DNA from: Clavelina lepadiformis | Taxonomy: Eukaryota; Chordata; Ascidiacea; Aplousobranchia; Clavelinidae | DNA length: 64,000 bases | Direction: 5' to 3' | Assembly: GCF_947623445.1 (NCBI RefSeq) | Contig: NC_135243.1 | Span: forward strand, 3,226,501-3,290,500 | Shown: positions 22,209 through 37,200 of the stretch, piece by piece | Numbering within the stretch: position 1 is the first letter of the stretch | Layout: the number at the start of each line of letters is the position of its first letter | Translations under genes and position numbers: made by a program | Notes under the pieces: model-generated | Told to the model about the DNA's origin: nothing | Databases searched by the model: none | Seen by the model: the letters and a program-made list of their open reading frames with translations, nothing else

Positions 22209-25200
22209 TTAAAAAATAAATTTCTGTGCAAAGTTCAAGTTGACACAAACATGACAAGATATAAAGAATACCGAGCCATGAAGCTGGTCAAGAACGAGTT
22301 GAATTTCTTGTTTCTCGCTCGAATTTGCGGAGATTCTTCCACCTTCGAAGCAACCTTCCATGCTCAGAACTTCTTCAATTTTAGCGAAAAATTCTGGTCC
22401 TGGAATGTCTTTGATTTTGTTGCCACCGATGTCCAACAATTTTACCTGCAGATGAAATGTTTGTAAACTACAACCTGGTGTATTGATGAAGCTAATATAT
22501 AACTACATACAAGTTAATATTACCATTAATTGGTTAATAACTAACCAGCACCACATGGTCAGATTTAGGCCTAGCCTACTGGTTCAACACAAATTCTTGG
22601 TTTTTGAATTAAATAGAAATAATTTTGAGCGGCCAATTAAAACCGGTATCGAGTATTAGTTGTAGAAACAAATCCTGATAATAAGTTTGCAAAAATATTT
22701 TCAGTTTTAAATAAAATGAAACTTTTCAGTTGACCCAAAAATTAACCTGTTCATGTCAGGCTAAAACTGATCCAACAAAATTTTGTCATTTTTTTATTAA
22801 AATGAAGGAATTTTAAGCGACCAAGTTTATCGCAGATTCCACATTCCTTGTAGATTCAAGTAATCACTAAACCGTCGCAAAATTATTCTGCAATTTTATA
22901 TAAATTAGCACAAAATATCCGACCTACACTGCCCAGTAATCTCAACAAACTGCCTTGAAAAATATCTTCGTACTAGCGATTATGACGTCATAAGAACAAA
23001 TGTAAACAATTCATTATGACGTCATATGCTGTTCTAAGCAAACGATAAAAAGTTGAATAAATCGTCAAACCTTTCCAGGCATCTCAGAGATCGCCGAAAT
23101 TAATCTTTCCACATCATCAGGGGAGAAGCAGTTCATCAGATAAAGCTTCTTTAACTCCTTTCGTTGTTTCCTTAAAACGTCACAAAAGATCGCGGCTTCC
23201 GATGATGACAATTTCAATAGATTCAGACTCATCTCTGTTGGAAAGCGCAGTGACGCCATATTGAAGAGTTCCATGTCGCTGGATTCGTTTAATTCGCATA
23301 AAAGCGAAATATATCTGCGTCTGTCGTCATCTAAGCAAACGTAATAGTTAATTATTTACCGGTTGTAGTTCGCCGCGTTATAGAAATAAATTTAAGACGG
23401 AAATTTTTCATGTTTAAGCACAAAGTCAAGTTGAAAGCGAAAACTTACTTTTCTTTAAATTATCTGTTTGGAACGAATTAAAAAAGAAGCAGTCATTTTA
23501 AACTGAAGATAAACTTAATACAACAACCAGAATTGATCTAAATGACATGTGGCCTATTTAGCCGGCAATTATTTTCACTTGAGTTACCGGCAGCCTACTA
23601 AGCTAGGCTCTGTACACTAGCACTGGCAATATGTTTGCAATAGACATGTAAATTACAAAACTTACCTTTACTTGGCCTAGTAGGCTGCTGTACTAGTCTA
23701 CCAGTGATTATGTGGAAATATTTCCCGGCTAAATAGGCCACATGTCATTTCAATCAAGTTTCACAAAATATTATCACACAAATATTTTCACAGCATCACC
23801 AGTCTGCCAGCAGCCTTACTGTACTAGGCCAAGTAAAGATAAGTTTTGAAATTCAACATAAATGTGTGTTCTGCTGCACATAATCCATGTCTATGGCAAA
23901 TAATGCATAACATGCACATGCAGTTTATTCAATTGTTCGCAGATTTAGGACAAAGTCAGAAAATAAACTTACCTGACCAATCATCCCACTGCAGTTTCTC
24001 AAAATCTACCAGCTGCGACTTTAGTGCTTCTGTCCAAATCCTCCTCTTTTCAGCAACATCTGGAAATAAATTATTATCAAGCTTAATACTGACAGGTGAC
24101 AAATATAGTCTAGGCCTAGACGAAATGGCTTGCAATAAAATGTAGGCTAGAATGCAGTGAATTGTACTAATTTTAAATATCGCACATTTTTTTGCATATA
24201 CTTGCTGTATACCACCAAATTTTCATTTTTCTGACTGAGTGGCTGCCATTTACTGAAGTTGCATTTTTGATTTACCAAACTGTGCGAATGGCTGCTCATA
24301 AAACAGACAATTATTTTATCGTTTTGATGCTGATTACTACAGTTTAAAACACTATTTTCATCCAAATTTGATAAACAGTAGTCTTCGAAATAGGCACAGT
24401 ATATATAATGCTAAAAACAAAAAAATGGGTTGTAGTAATATTTCCAGACTGCATGTTAAGAGCAGTTGCTGGAGGTTCTTTTATTTTATAATGGTTATAT
24501 ATAACTAGTACAACGCATTGTTTTAAATAATAAGCAAACTGTGCAGGAAACTCTTTTAATATAAAGTACATGGATCACGAACTGTCAGAGGTGGGCAGTC
24601 AGTACTTTGAAAGTACCGTCGTTAACGGTACTTGGTACTTGGCAATAAAGGATCCAACGGTTCTGGATTTGGTACTATTTCAAAAAAGTAGTCAGGTACA
24701 GTACTTCCTCGATTATCCGGCCGAGTGATCAGTGACTTTGGGAGGTGTCAACCTGTTCAGTGTTCAATGAACTGGTAGAAAAAATCAGAAAATTATTTTC
24801 TACTTGGTTCTTTTCTCCTTGTAGCCACTGCAGTGAACACATTGTGAACCGGTAGTAAAATGAACCTCAAAGTTATCAGCAGCTCCATCCTGCTATAATA
24901 CTAAGGCCCACTCTCATTAAAAATCTTACTGTACTTGTAGCTCATTGTTCAAAACTAGATCAACACTGATCAATGACCTGTATACCACCTAAAAGAAAAA
25001 TCTATCACACAATCATTTCAATTATGTCATCACAAGCAATAATTGGTGTGCCCAAACTCTGTTAAGGTTCGGTTTAACTTCTTTGTGATGTAACAAACTA
25101 ACCGACTAATTCTAGACTGGAGAATGCATTAATTGTTGCATTTCTACTAATTACAATTGTTGAATAAACAAGATGTCTCTATGGGTCCAGCAGCCCATCC

Positions 25201-28200
25201 TTCGTAATTAGTGTGAAGTGCCGAACTGCCGAAAAACGTTAATCTTCCCGCAAACAATCCAAGATTGATTCAATTTTTAGTAGATTTGCTGTTGCAAATG
25301 AAATTTAAGCGTAAATTTTTTGTAAACTGCTACATTTCGATCAGTTTTTTACCATAAAAGTGCTGAGTTATGACATTTTTCTGTACATTACTGTATTTGT
25401 TCTCTCTGTTTTTATTTCTATGATGTAAAAATACAAATTCAATTATCCGTTTTTTTTGTTTATCCGGTCAGATTTTTGAAAATATTGACCCAACTTGACC
25501 GGATAATCATGGAAGTACTGTACTTTGCCAGTACTCGGTACCAAACTACTTTTCGTACAGTGGATCATGTTACAAGTGCAACTTTTGCTGATATTATGGC
25601 CAGCTAAAGGTTACTTCAGGTCAAAAAATATGTGAACTGACTCTATGCAACTTTATTAGACATTCGTAGATTAAAAAAGAGACTAAAATTGAAATCAAGT
25701 TTCAATCAAAATCAATTGTTAAAAAACAAACTTCTGAAAACCTTGAAGTAATCATTTTAAAAGTACCAAGCTCTGGGACGAACTTAAATTTCTCGAAAAA
25801 AGTCATTCAGTACAGGGATTCGGTACTGTTCTCTTAAAGTAAGGATGGTATCGGTACTGAATATAGTACCGCGATACAATAATTTGGTACTATAGTACTG
25901 CTGTACTGCCCACCTCTGCCAACTGTACTAAATCTTGTTCAATAACCGATGCTTGATTGGTGGGGAATCATCTCTGAGGTCGTGTAAAAACTATCTTCTA
26001 AAACCATATTAGCCAAGAGAAATAAGCGAAATTATTACACTGCATGTTAATGCAGTATACTTCGTTTATTATGACTATCTTCAGACCAGACCATTTTGGT
26101 CACAATATCGGAATAGTCATAATAACCAAAGCTGCAAGCCTGATACAGCGCCATACACCAAGCAGTATCGACACAGTCAGAAACAAATTGACTAAACTTT
26201 CTAAAATCTCATACATTTCTTACATGGTGCGAAAGAAAACTCCCATGGCACAGTCATTCCTGTCACATTGCACAATTGACAAAGAAACATTGGAGGAATA
26301 AAATTGAAAAAGTGGTCGTAATACTCAAACACAGGTCATAGTAAACAGAGACATTTGTATGGCAATATTTGGGACTATATCAACATGGTCATATAAAGCG
26401 GGTAGTCATATTAAGCCAACTTTATTGCATATTTTTATAAATGTGTAGCACACCATATGGTGGCTATCATTTTTTACATCAGTGGGTAGGGGCAGCCAGT
26501 GTAAAATAACATAAGTGTTAGCCTAAACCATATTTCAGCTATAATATTTTCTGTTGGCCGAGACACCAAACAGAAACAGGTTTTGCTTACTTTAGTAGTA
26601 GTGCTGTAATTGATTTTGTAATAATAAGTAGAGGAGTACTGAATCAGTTTCAAAACCAAATTTTTGAAAAAACAATCGACACATTGCAACCAAACCATGT
26701 ATTATAGTATTGTAAACGTTTTTATTATACAGATGACTGTAAGTGTGCTTATGCTCCAAATTAGTTTATTCTAATTTTCTGCTAGTATGTTTAGTTGTGA
26801 TTTTCAATGTCAAAATACTTGTATATAGCAAAATGGCAATATAAATGACTTCCAGCTGTGACACAAAAACTTGTAAATTAGTAATTAAATTGCAATACAT
26901 TTGTTCTGTTTTAAATTTTATGAAATTTATATTCTTAGAATGACAACTCATGTGCAAAACAGCCACTGATGTATTCCACTACCACCTGCACTCAACCTCA
27001 GAGACATGCGCAACAAACACGATATCTATCTTAAGTGGCGACCATTCCACAAACATCACATGCATTTGTTTGACGTGAACGCCACCTTGTGCTGCTAGAA
27101 AAATGCTATCAAACTGCAACAGACCTGATTGAACTGTGTGTCAAACCAAACCTGATGAAAATCAATGAATAGCCTTGTTTAAGTACCGGCTTATAACAGA
27201 AGTTACAATGCTAAAACTGATCAATAGTCAACCCAAAAGTCAACCACAGACTCTTACTCCAGTAACAACTACAGAGTGATCACATGATTTGGCAATGGAC
27301 ATTGTTTATATTACTGCAACAATGTTTGTCATTATCCCTTAAAACAGAGTAAACATTGTATTCTGTGCTGCATTTGCCACAATGAGACACTGACAAAAGA
27401 AACACTTCATGCAACTTATATATGTATATTTATGGTCAGGGCTGGTCTTAGGCTATTGCCAGTGATTTAACCAACTTGGGCTCCATGCTGCTTAGTACCA
27501 AAACAGAAATAGCATTTCTTTGCGCAAATCACAGTGCTCTCAATTTGTTCTCGAAGTGTTTATTATCAATGTTATTATTTAACTCTTTCTCGAAAGAGAA
27601 TGTGAACTTGGTGAAAACATATCACAAAGCAAAAATTTGATGAGAGCTGATTTGCAAAGAGTTTATATTTGGTTAACGTTGTTATGAATATTATTTGATT
27701 AAGTTATTTCAAATTGGCAAAAAATGCCCACTATCAGTTTTTGCATTGGGTTCGTGCTTAGTAAGACCTGTCCTGTATACTATACAACACAAAAATGACA
27801 ATTTATGGACTGGCTGTGTTGAATGACTTGGATATGACAATGCACAAATTACAGTTAATGCCACGGAACTTACAAGCAATGTGCAAAAACAAATGTACCC
27901 TATATTGAGCCTTATACCACCCAAATAGATTTGTGTAATTCCGTTGATTCAAGTAATGTACAAAATGTTGTATCAGTGTTTGTGTAGCAATTTGTAATAC
28001 AGTGAAAGCTCATTAACTTGACTTCATTTCAATGGAAATTCAAACAATTTAAGGCAATTTAACCTTATAAAATGAATATAAACCGGTAATAGTAACTGAA
28101 GTGTACTTTTTGTTTCCCAGACCATAGTTAGCACTAATTATCTCAACATTAGTGAAAAAATCATCATCAGTAGAAATAAACATAAACACCATAGTGATTT

Positions 28201-31200
28201 ACTGATTTGATTCGGTAATGGGTTATTATAAGCTAGAAATTTAGCCTGTTCATCCAAAGTTGTCTAACTCAATGTGTTTTCAACTCAAAGATACGATTTT
28301 AACTTTAGCGAATCACATTTAATAACTTTAGCTGAAGGTTATACTCAAAATATGCAACAACAAATGAAAACAACTGTTATGTGAACAATTTAAGAAAGTA
28401 AACTAAGTGAGACAAAAGCAGTTCTAGAGCTCCACAACGCTAGTGTACAAAGCCTAGCATATAAGACTTAAACAGATATAGCAGTAGCACAGCAACAAAC
28501 ATGAGTGCTACATCTAATAACATCATCATGCTGTGTAATACTTCCACAAGAACAAATCACATCTAATTTACAAAAAAGAGTCATTGTAAAAGATGATAAA
28601 TGAATGGAACTATTATACCCCAGTCATGTGTTTATGGTTATTTGCAGCCAATTTTACCCGCCTATTATAACTGGAAGTAGGTTGATTGGTCCTTTTACTT
28701 TGTGCTAAAGGTTAACCACTTTTCGATGTTATTATTATGCAGTTGTGTTTAAGTTCTTGGACCTAAAAAAACAACGTCCATAAAAGCTTTTGTAAAATAT
28801 GGGCAGAGCTTTCACATTGGAACATTTCTGAAAGCAGTAACCCAGGAAATTTAGCTTGACGGTTATAACATCTATTATATGCAAGTTTTGCAATTTGTTA
28901 GCCGGTAGTTTGCTAAAATTTACAGTAGCCTAAAATGTGGGCAAAGACAAAGCAAGGCAAAAATGATTAAAAAGGATCGTAATTGCAGTTCTGTAGTTGC
29001 AAATTACACGAAAATGTGTTTACCGGTATCCTATAGCCTACATTGGCTAACTACCGTACTCAAACTACTCAGAAAACTATTCATATTTTATTTTACATCC
29101 TACCAAATTCTTTAGCCTACTATGTTTCTCATACACTGAAACATGCCGTAATCTTCGGCGACTTTTCTTGGAATATTACTAAGTTGTAGTCAGACATAAA
29201 ACGTAGGTTTTTCACATTTATGCTTATTACTGGTACTTTACCACAAGTTTCGGCTTCAGCATTACCCTTGTTCTATGGTGATGACGGGATTATTCAGACG
29301 CCACGTAAGCTCCATACCTCATTAAATTTGGTAGTTTCCATCTTAACTTCGCAACGTTTACTTTTAGAGTATAACTAATATTTTAAACAGTTGTGCAAAT
29401 AGCAGTCACAGTTAACTTCATCAATTGCAGGTCTGGATCAGTTTGATACAAAATGACAGCAATGAATCGATCACGTGACTTTGTTGTTATTTTGATTATT
29501 TTCACCGTAACCATTAGAGACGATGTTTCCATCAAACCTTTGAAAGTCTTAATAAATTCTTTGCTATGTGCTTCGTAGTATTTTAGGATTGATTTATAAT
29601 GAAAATAAAATCATTAAAATGAACAGTTATTTTTTACTCGATACCATTTAAAATTAAATTTTATTCTTTGCCGTTATATTATTGTGATGCACGTTTTAGC
29701 CTGCGAGGCAACATTTGCATGTTTTATTTGTGGTAATTATCATCGTAATTGTTTATATCTTTGCGACCACCTACGTCGGAAAAAATTTTCGTCACTCATA
29801 TTTAAGGCATAAAATAAAACGAAAAACATGTGATTGAATGGATACGTTGTTGTAGTATTATTGTAGAATTAGAAGATACGGGGTTGTCAATAAAATGAAC
29901 ATCATATTGACAAAGCTTGTCAAGTTGGGGCGAGCACAATAATATCATGACCCTTGCGACGGAATATTTCATCACCGATAGAAACGAAACTCATCCAAAT
30001 TTGGTCAGAAAACACAAGCTCTAACCTTATGACCATCAACTGTGAGTGTAGCTTAAAATTTATTGTTTTCTGCTGGCTTGTGTGCTTGGCATGAAAGAAC
30101 GCTGTGAACGCGCTTTAGAGTTGAAAAGTAAGATTTAAAGGCTTTGAGACTAATTTTTAATTCATGGTGATTTAAAAAGCAAAACTAGTGACTTGACTAA
30201 CTTTTTCTTAAGTGGGATAGATTGTGTTAGCGACATGTAGCTTACTCATTACACTGCATAACTCTTTACAACTATGCGCTTCGAAAAAATATGATCGAAT
30301 TTTACGGTTAAGTGCAATAATAATAAAGTAAACACAATAAAGTTAATGAACAATACATACCTGGAGAAAATTGATCATTCGGGAAAACTTTTTCATTCCC
30401 GGATTGTTCATGTGCTTTTTGCCTAAATACAAGGCTTGTGAGAAGTTAAAATTTTATGGTAGGCATACTTGCGATCCAAATGGCAATTGCAGGCTTTTGA
30501 AGTACGCAAAAGTTAGATGAAAACAACCTTGTACTTTCGGTTTCACTGTTGTCGGCTGCTGTGACCTGGTTGATGCTTGGATCTATGAAAGCATAAAGGT
30601 AGTTAATGAATATTCATTTCTTGGCGATAAATGAAAGAATTACAATAAAACGTGACTTAGCAAGCGAATTTGACATTGTCTTGACATACCTTTCATCATA
30701 TCTACCAGCAAGCCGCAGACAAATCTACGGATAACAGACCATTTTTCACTAGAGAAAAGCTGGTTGTCAACAAGGCCCTTAAACTCAATGAATGACAAGT
30801 TACTAATCATATGTTTAGCGGTGAAAAACTCCTGGTATAGCTGATGGGCGAAGAAATACTTCACATGGCCGTCAAACACGCGGCTGGTAGCAGTGAAATG
30901 GGCGTAAATGCCGACGACGATATCCTGTATCTCGTCTGGTTCAAGGCCAACTGCTCTGAGGTCGTCTCGTGTGATGACAACTGAAGACCTCATGGTAGCT
31001 TTGTAGGCAACTTCACTAAGCTGTCATATAAAATAAGTAATATCACGTTTTTGTTATCATTACAACTTTGGTTAATTAAAACTATAACAATCTACTGACC
31101 TGCCCCATAAGTAAAGTGATGTCTTGGTGTTTTGCGTGATTACTGCATCTCAGATTTTCCAACACAGTTGAAAAAACCCGAGTGGTTGTGTTGATTTCGC

Positions 31201-34200
31201 CAACATTTTTGGAAGGATTTAGACCTGCTGCGATTACCAATTGGAGTAACAATGGGTTAAAACACAACGAAAAGACAACTGGGGCGCTCTCAGAGAGATG
31301 TTTCCACAGCTTGTCGGCCGATTCACCCGAATAGGCATAGAATAATTTCTTCATACTCTCATAAGGGAGGTCACCAAGCAGGATTGTGGCATCAGGGCGT
31401 AGGGACTCAGGAAGTGCAATAACGCTGTGGGGCCTGGAGGTAAATATAAGTTTAACCTTTCTAAGGAAATGTTTGCAGCAAAGATTTGCAATTAGATCTG
31501 ATACACTTTGGGGAGTATCATATGACACTTTAGGTGCGTTCTTGTTGAACGACCAGTCGGCTTGATCCATTCCGTCAAAGAGCAGGAGACATTTCTTCTG
31601 ATTTTTTTTTACCCATTCCCACACGTATTCACAAGTGGCATCGTCCAGTTCTGGAAAATTATTATCTATCAGCAGTGTACGTAGCTTTAGCTTCTCGCCG
31701 TCGGGTAAATCCATAAACCTAGAGTACAAGCAAAAGTATTCTTGGGTCTTGGCCAGACGTTTCGACAACGTAGTCTTTCCGGATCCAGGGTAACCGACAA
31801 TTGCCGAGAATCGTTCGCTGGACTTTAATAAGTTGTCAAAGGAAACATTTCTATTGTGTTCCATCCCCTTCGGCTTTTCAGTTGACGGGGCATAGGTTTC
31901 ATGTTCAGGGACTGCACCTCCCTCGAAGAAAGAAATTTCACTGTAATTTGGATGAACAACTGGAATATCTGCGGCTGAAACTTTGATTCCTGCTTGTAGC
32001 CTGATGTCGTCTTCACGACGTTCAAATTGCAACTGGCAAACTTTTTTAATGGCTTCTTTCATTTTCCGATCTGATGACCGAATAAATACCAATTTAAATC
32101 TCAACATGTTAATTTTTCAAGAAATTTAACTAAGCATTTATCAATTATTCAATTGGAATTGATAAATATATTGCTTGTGTACTTACTTTTTTTGCCTGGA
32201 AATAGTTTTCCTAAAAAGTAAAATCCAACAACATTAAAACAGTAAGATTAAAAGATTATCTTTGTAACTTATAAGTATGTTATTTACTAAATAGCTGATT
32301 GAAACTAAATGCTCCATCGAATTACCAACACTACGACGATATTTCTGATGTAATTTGGATTACAGTACATATATTTGATGAGATAAACACTTACTCAGGT
32401 TTGTCATGAGTCGAGATTTTTGTTTCATATTGGTAGCATTGCTGGTGGAAAACCCTCTTTCTTGACCTGAAAGAACTTTCCAGTATTAAAATCTATTTTA
32501 CATCTTTTTTAACCTCAGCAATGCATACAAAAGAAAAACGAATATCATTAACTTAGTACGTTATCTAGTCAAATAAAAATCTTTTACCATTGAAAGGTGC
32601 TTTTATACTTGGAATTTCTTTGTTAGGTTCCATACGTGCTCTAGACGTTGATGGTTGATTGGATAACTGACTTCCTTGATCTGAAGTTGGTCAGTAGAAC
32701 AGCATTTTAAAGAGGAAAAGCACAAAATAAACGCTTATGTGTTACATATAACAATATTTTATATTTTTGAAATGTCTAATTGTCAGGAAATGTTAACAAA
32801 GTAATTGTATTTTGTGAACCTACTTTATAAGCTTAATTATAAACGTTTTTTAATTTTGATAAACTTAAAATCACCAACAAATTTTTTAATAATTGAAATT
32901 AAATTAATTGCTTTATAGAAGATGCTAGTTGTATTAAGCAGGGTGTTGGTGTTTATGCTTACTGAGGAAGCAATACCTGTATTTAATGAAGCATTCAAAG
33001 ATGGAGATGTTTCTGGGCTGGAATCTAACTGGCGTGACGTTCTTGGTAGATCAGAGTTGGCTGGTGTGTTTGCAGCTTGAGAGAACATTGCTTGCTTGGT
33101 TTGGATACCACTTGAGTTTTCTAATAAAACAATTTTGTTTTGACTGAATTACGATTATTTTCAGTGCAACAAAACAAGCAAACGAGTATTGTGGATAAAA
33201 TTTTGCATTTAAACCATCATCATAATGCTTATTTTGATTCAATAAGGGTTTAGTTGTCTGAGCCGCAAGATTGAACTTTGTTGTACAAGTAACAACACCC
33301 TGGTAATGAAATCTTTAAGTTCTACGGTACAGCCTAATGGTAACAAATTTTACAGCCTAGTAATAATAATTTTTCATCATCACCAACTACAAAACAGAGT
33401 TAGATGTAATTTGATACGTTTTAAAGGAATTCAGCTGGCACCTGAGCAATAGATCTGGATAAAGTTATTTCTATAAGTTAAATGATATTATTATTGTGAC
33501 AAGATCTTACATATCATTTTGCTTTAAATATTGATGAACTCCATGTTTTGAAGTGAAATTATTACTGTTATTTTTGGGAAAGCTTCAGTGTAGTTGGCGC
33601 CATTCAAGTAAAAATTCAAAAGATAGCTTCGATATTAATTATATGCTGCCAACAGTTGTTTAGTTGAAATATGAAAATGCGACTGTAGGCAATAAAAACG
33701 ACAGGTCAACGTCTTGTAATTCACATTTTGTTCCCGTGTTAACAAATGAAGAAGCAATGACATTGTTCATTGATCTCTCTTGGTCACTGACTCACTTGTT
33801 TCTCCACTGCTACAGTTTGTGTTAATTTTAAATTCTCAATGTTTTTCGTTCTGTTTCCGCTTATAGGAATTACAGACAATGTGTTGCTAATGTTGGTTGA
33901 CACACAGCCTAAGAAGTGATGTGTTATAGGTGTTATGAATTTCGTTTAACTAAACATAGGTTTTATTAGTTAACAAAACATGTTTAGTACCTATTAACTG
34001 CTTTATAGTATATAATCTAATCATTACCTGAAGAAGATACCTCAGTGTTCAAAGCATCGGTTTGATTGGTTAATTCTGAGATATCTGTTTTGGACTCAAC
34101 ATGTGGATTTGCTTGGATCGGTTGCTTCGGATGGGTCACATCAGGTGGGTCTAGAAATTAAAAAATGAGCAAATATTACCATAGAAACAACAGAAATATC

Positions 34201-37200
34201 TGAATTAAGATTAACATTGTACAATATAAAAAGAACTTATAAACAATAACAAATTCAGTTAATTTTTTACTGATAAAATCGTGGTCTTTTTATTTCAACT
34301 TATGAGTTTAATTACCTATTTCCTTGATAAGTTTGTCAAAGTTATCCTGAAATGATTCTTTGCTAAAATCGTAGTAGAGTTTTCCCGACACCAAAAGAGC
34401 TTTTGATAAAAATTGTAAAATTAAAAATAAAATCTGTGGTGAAAGCTGGCGATAAAAATCAATTCAGTAAAGAATATCGAAAGGTAAAAAGAGAAAAAAC
34501 ACATAAACTTACATATATTATTAGTTAAAGCAAGAGCAGAATATATAGCACTCTTAAAGTTAACATTCAATTGATTTATCACCACAAGCTTTCGTATACT
34601 TGAGTTTGCGTCTTCTGGTGTAGCAATTATGATTAATAATGAAAATAACAATACTAAATATAATGTTACCATTCAAACCTTAAGCAACATCCCATTTTGT
34701 GACATATAAGTCAATTTAAAAAAATCAACGAGTTATAGGCATTAAAATGCGTTGAAAACAACCAAGCACAGATTAAAGATATAACAAAATGCATACCTGG
34801 CCAGCCATCCATTTTATAATTGTCTTGGGTGATAATGGGTATTATACGTTTTCTCTTGTCAGCAGCAAGTTTGCCTTCCCTTTGGCAGTTTTCACTGAGT
34901 TTATAGTTTTCAGACAGAAACATGAGGACCAAGTAAGCGTTGTCAACAGCTTCATACATTTTGTCATAAATGTCTCCTCTCATCTCGTTTTTATCAATCC
35001 ACACTTTGTAACCAGCGGCAGAGAGTTCATCGGATATCTGCAAAAGTGCGAAAAAATTAAACTAGATTGTTAGGTTAAGTTTGTGAGTAGCCAATTTGCC
35101 ACTCTTCTACTTTCGTAATCTTTCTAAAACCAACAAACGGTTTCGGTTACACTGGTCAACAGCCAATTTGCTTCTGAAACGAATGAGGTCAGTCTTGGCT
35201 AATTTGGGGTCGCTGATCACGAATATCAACTTTAAATTTGTTGATTAGCTCTAGTTTTTGAGATATGGCACCATGCCAAAATGTGCTTTACTTTCTGAAG
35301 CGGAAAATAGCGTGCGTTTTTCTGTTGTACAGTAGCTTGGATCGGTCAGATAGAGTTGCGCACTTAATATATTTGTTGGAAGGTAGATGACGTTTCTATT
35401 CATATTATTTTTATTTTGACATGTTTGAGTTGGGTTGTTTGCTTGCTTCTTTTGTAAAAACTTTATGTGTTTAGTCTTAACTGCTCTTTCTGCATTTGCC
35501 TCGTAAATGCATAAAAAATGCAGACAATTTCTCTTACATTTGTGGTGAAATAACTTTTTCCAACACAAAAGCGAAGTATAACGGCTGTGGTCAGGAAAGC
35601 AAACCTTGTATTCAACTTGTATTTTGGATGCAAAGTTGGTGATCAGGACAAGAGTTGGGCCCCTCACATATGCTGTAACTCCTGTGGTGCAAATCTTCGG
35701 CAATGACCAAATGAAAAAAAAAGAAAATGTATGCCCTTCGAGAGAAGAGAGAAGAACCTACTGACCATATTAGCGATTGCTACTTTTGCATGATCTCCCC
35801 GGTTTGTAAAGATTTGTCAATATAGAAGAAGCAGAGCATCCAATACACAAATATTCCATCTGCAATTCGTTCCGTACTACAAGGAGAATTACTTCCCGTT
35901 CCTGACGCAACTAAGGAATTCACGTTATGTTACGTTGAAACATATCTTCCAAAGAACCACACCTTATAACTCCAAATGAATGGCACAATCTTATCCGGGA
36001 TTTGGAACTACCTAAAAGGCTTTAGACTTCAGCTATGGAAACTTCTGGCAGAATCATCATCTTCGAAGACGGTGAATTTGATCAAGTGCCATTTGGCAAA
36101 GAGAAAATTGCATGGGAAGCGTTTAAGTTGCTGGCCACAAAATTCTTGGGGAAAAAAAGAGCTGACAACTACACAGAATTGGTGTCCAATCTCATTAAAG
36201 CATACAGATGCATGGAGTGCAATATATCACTGAAGATACACTTTTTAGACTCGCACCTGGTTTTTTTCCACCAAACTGTGGAGATGTTAGTGATTAGCAT
36301 GGTGAGCGATTTCACCAATGCATATCTACAATGGAAAAGAGGTACCAGGGAAAACAGAACCAATCAATGCTTGCTAACTTTTGCTGGATGATATCTAGGG
36401 ATGCTCCATTAACCGTATTCAATCGACAGGCCAAAAAGGAGAAGAACAGATAAAATAGATTAGAAATTTATATTTGACAAGTGACAATTATTTGTTGCAT
36501 ACGCTATGCTGAAATATAAACGCATGCAATTATTACACTGTTTGTAGATTGTTACTGTTCTGTTCAATAAAGTGCAACAGGGCTTGCCATATGTAGATCA
36601 ACATACAAAAATAAAAAAAGTTTTTATCTTTTAAACTAGAGCTAATCAGCAATTTTAACCAACATTTTTGGATTCAGCGTCCGAAAATACATAAGAATCA
36701 GTTGTTTTCTTATCGGAAGCAAAAAATTTTTGAAAAATTGTTGACCAGTGTTATTAGCAATTTGCAAAATAACTCTAAGGTGAAAACGGAGTAGAGCATT
36801 TTATAACATCCACGTCATCTAAGTGATGGTTTTGCTGATATTTAGGGTATGTTTATGAAATAAAACTTTCTTCCTGACCCTAGCACAAATATTTTAATTG
36901 AGAGTCATTTTTTGATAATAACACTGGTCAACAAAAATTTTGTTGCATTTCTACCAACACCTGTTCTTACCTATTTTGGGGGCGCTGAATCCGAATCTGA
37001 CCTTAGTTTTTTTCTGCAAGGTCTAGATTTTTTGCAAATCGAGATTTTTTATTTTTTTTTTACTAAATTCAAATTTTCTGAAAATTACATGATTTGTCAA
37101 ATGAAGTTCTTGCTTATAGTCGAATAACCAACCTCAAAACAAAAATAGGTTCCCAGAAATTATTGTGTTACCACTAGCATTTGTATTTACAGACAATTAG

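Noticed and set aside
33785-33906. Exon-like segment in the NLR gene (GCVSTNISNTLSVIP) with strong acceptor and GTGAGT donor
   Set aside because: Its length (about 113 nt) is not a multiple of three and would break the phase between neighbouring phase-1 exons, so it is not in the main transcript. It might be a rare poison exon.
35251-35703. 150-codon minus-strand ORF
   Set aside because: It is antisense to the plus-strand transposon relic (CIKNADN...DCYFC) in the element at 35150-36750.
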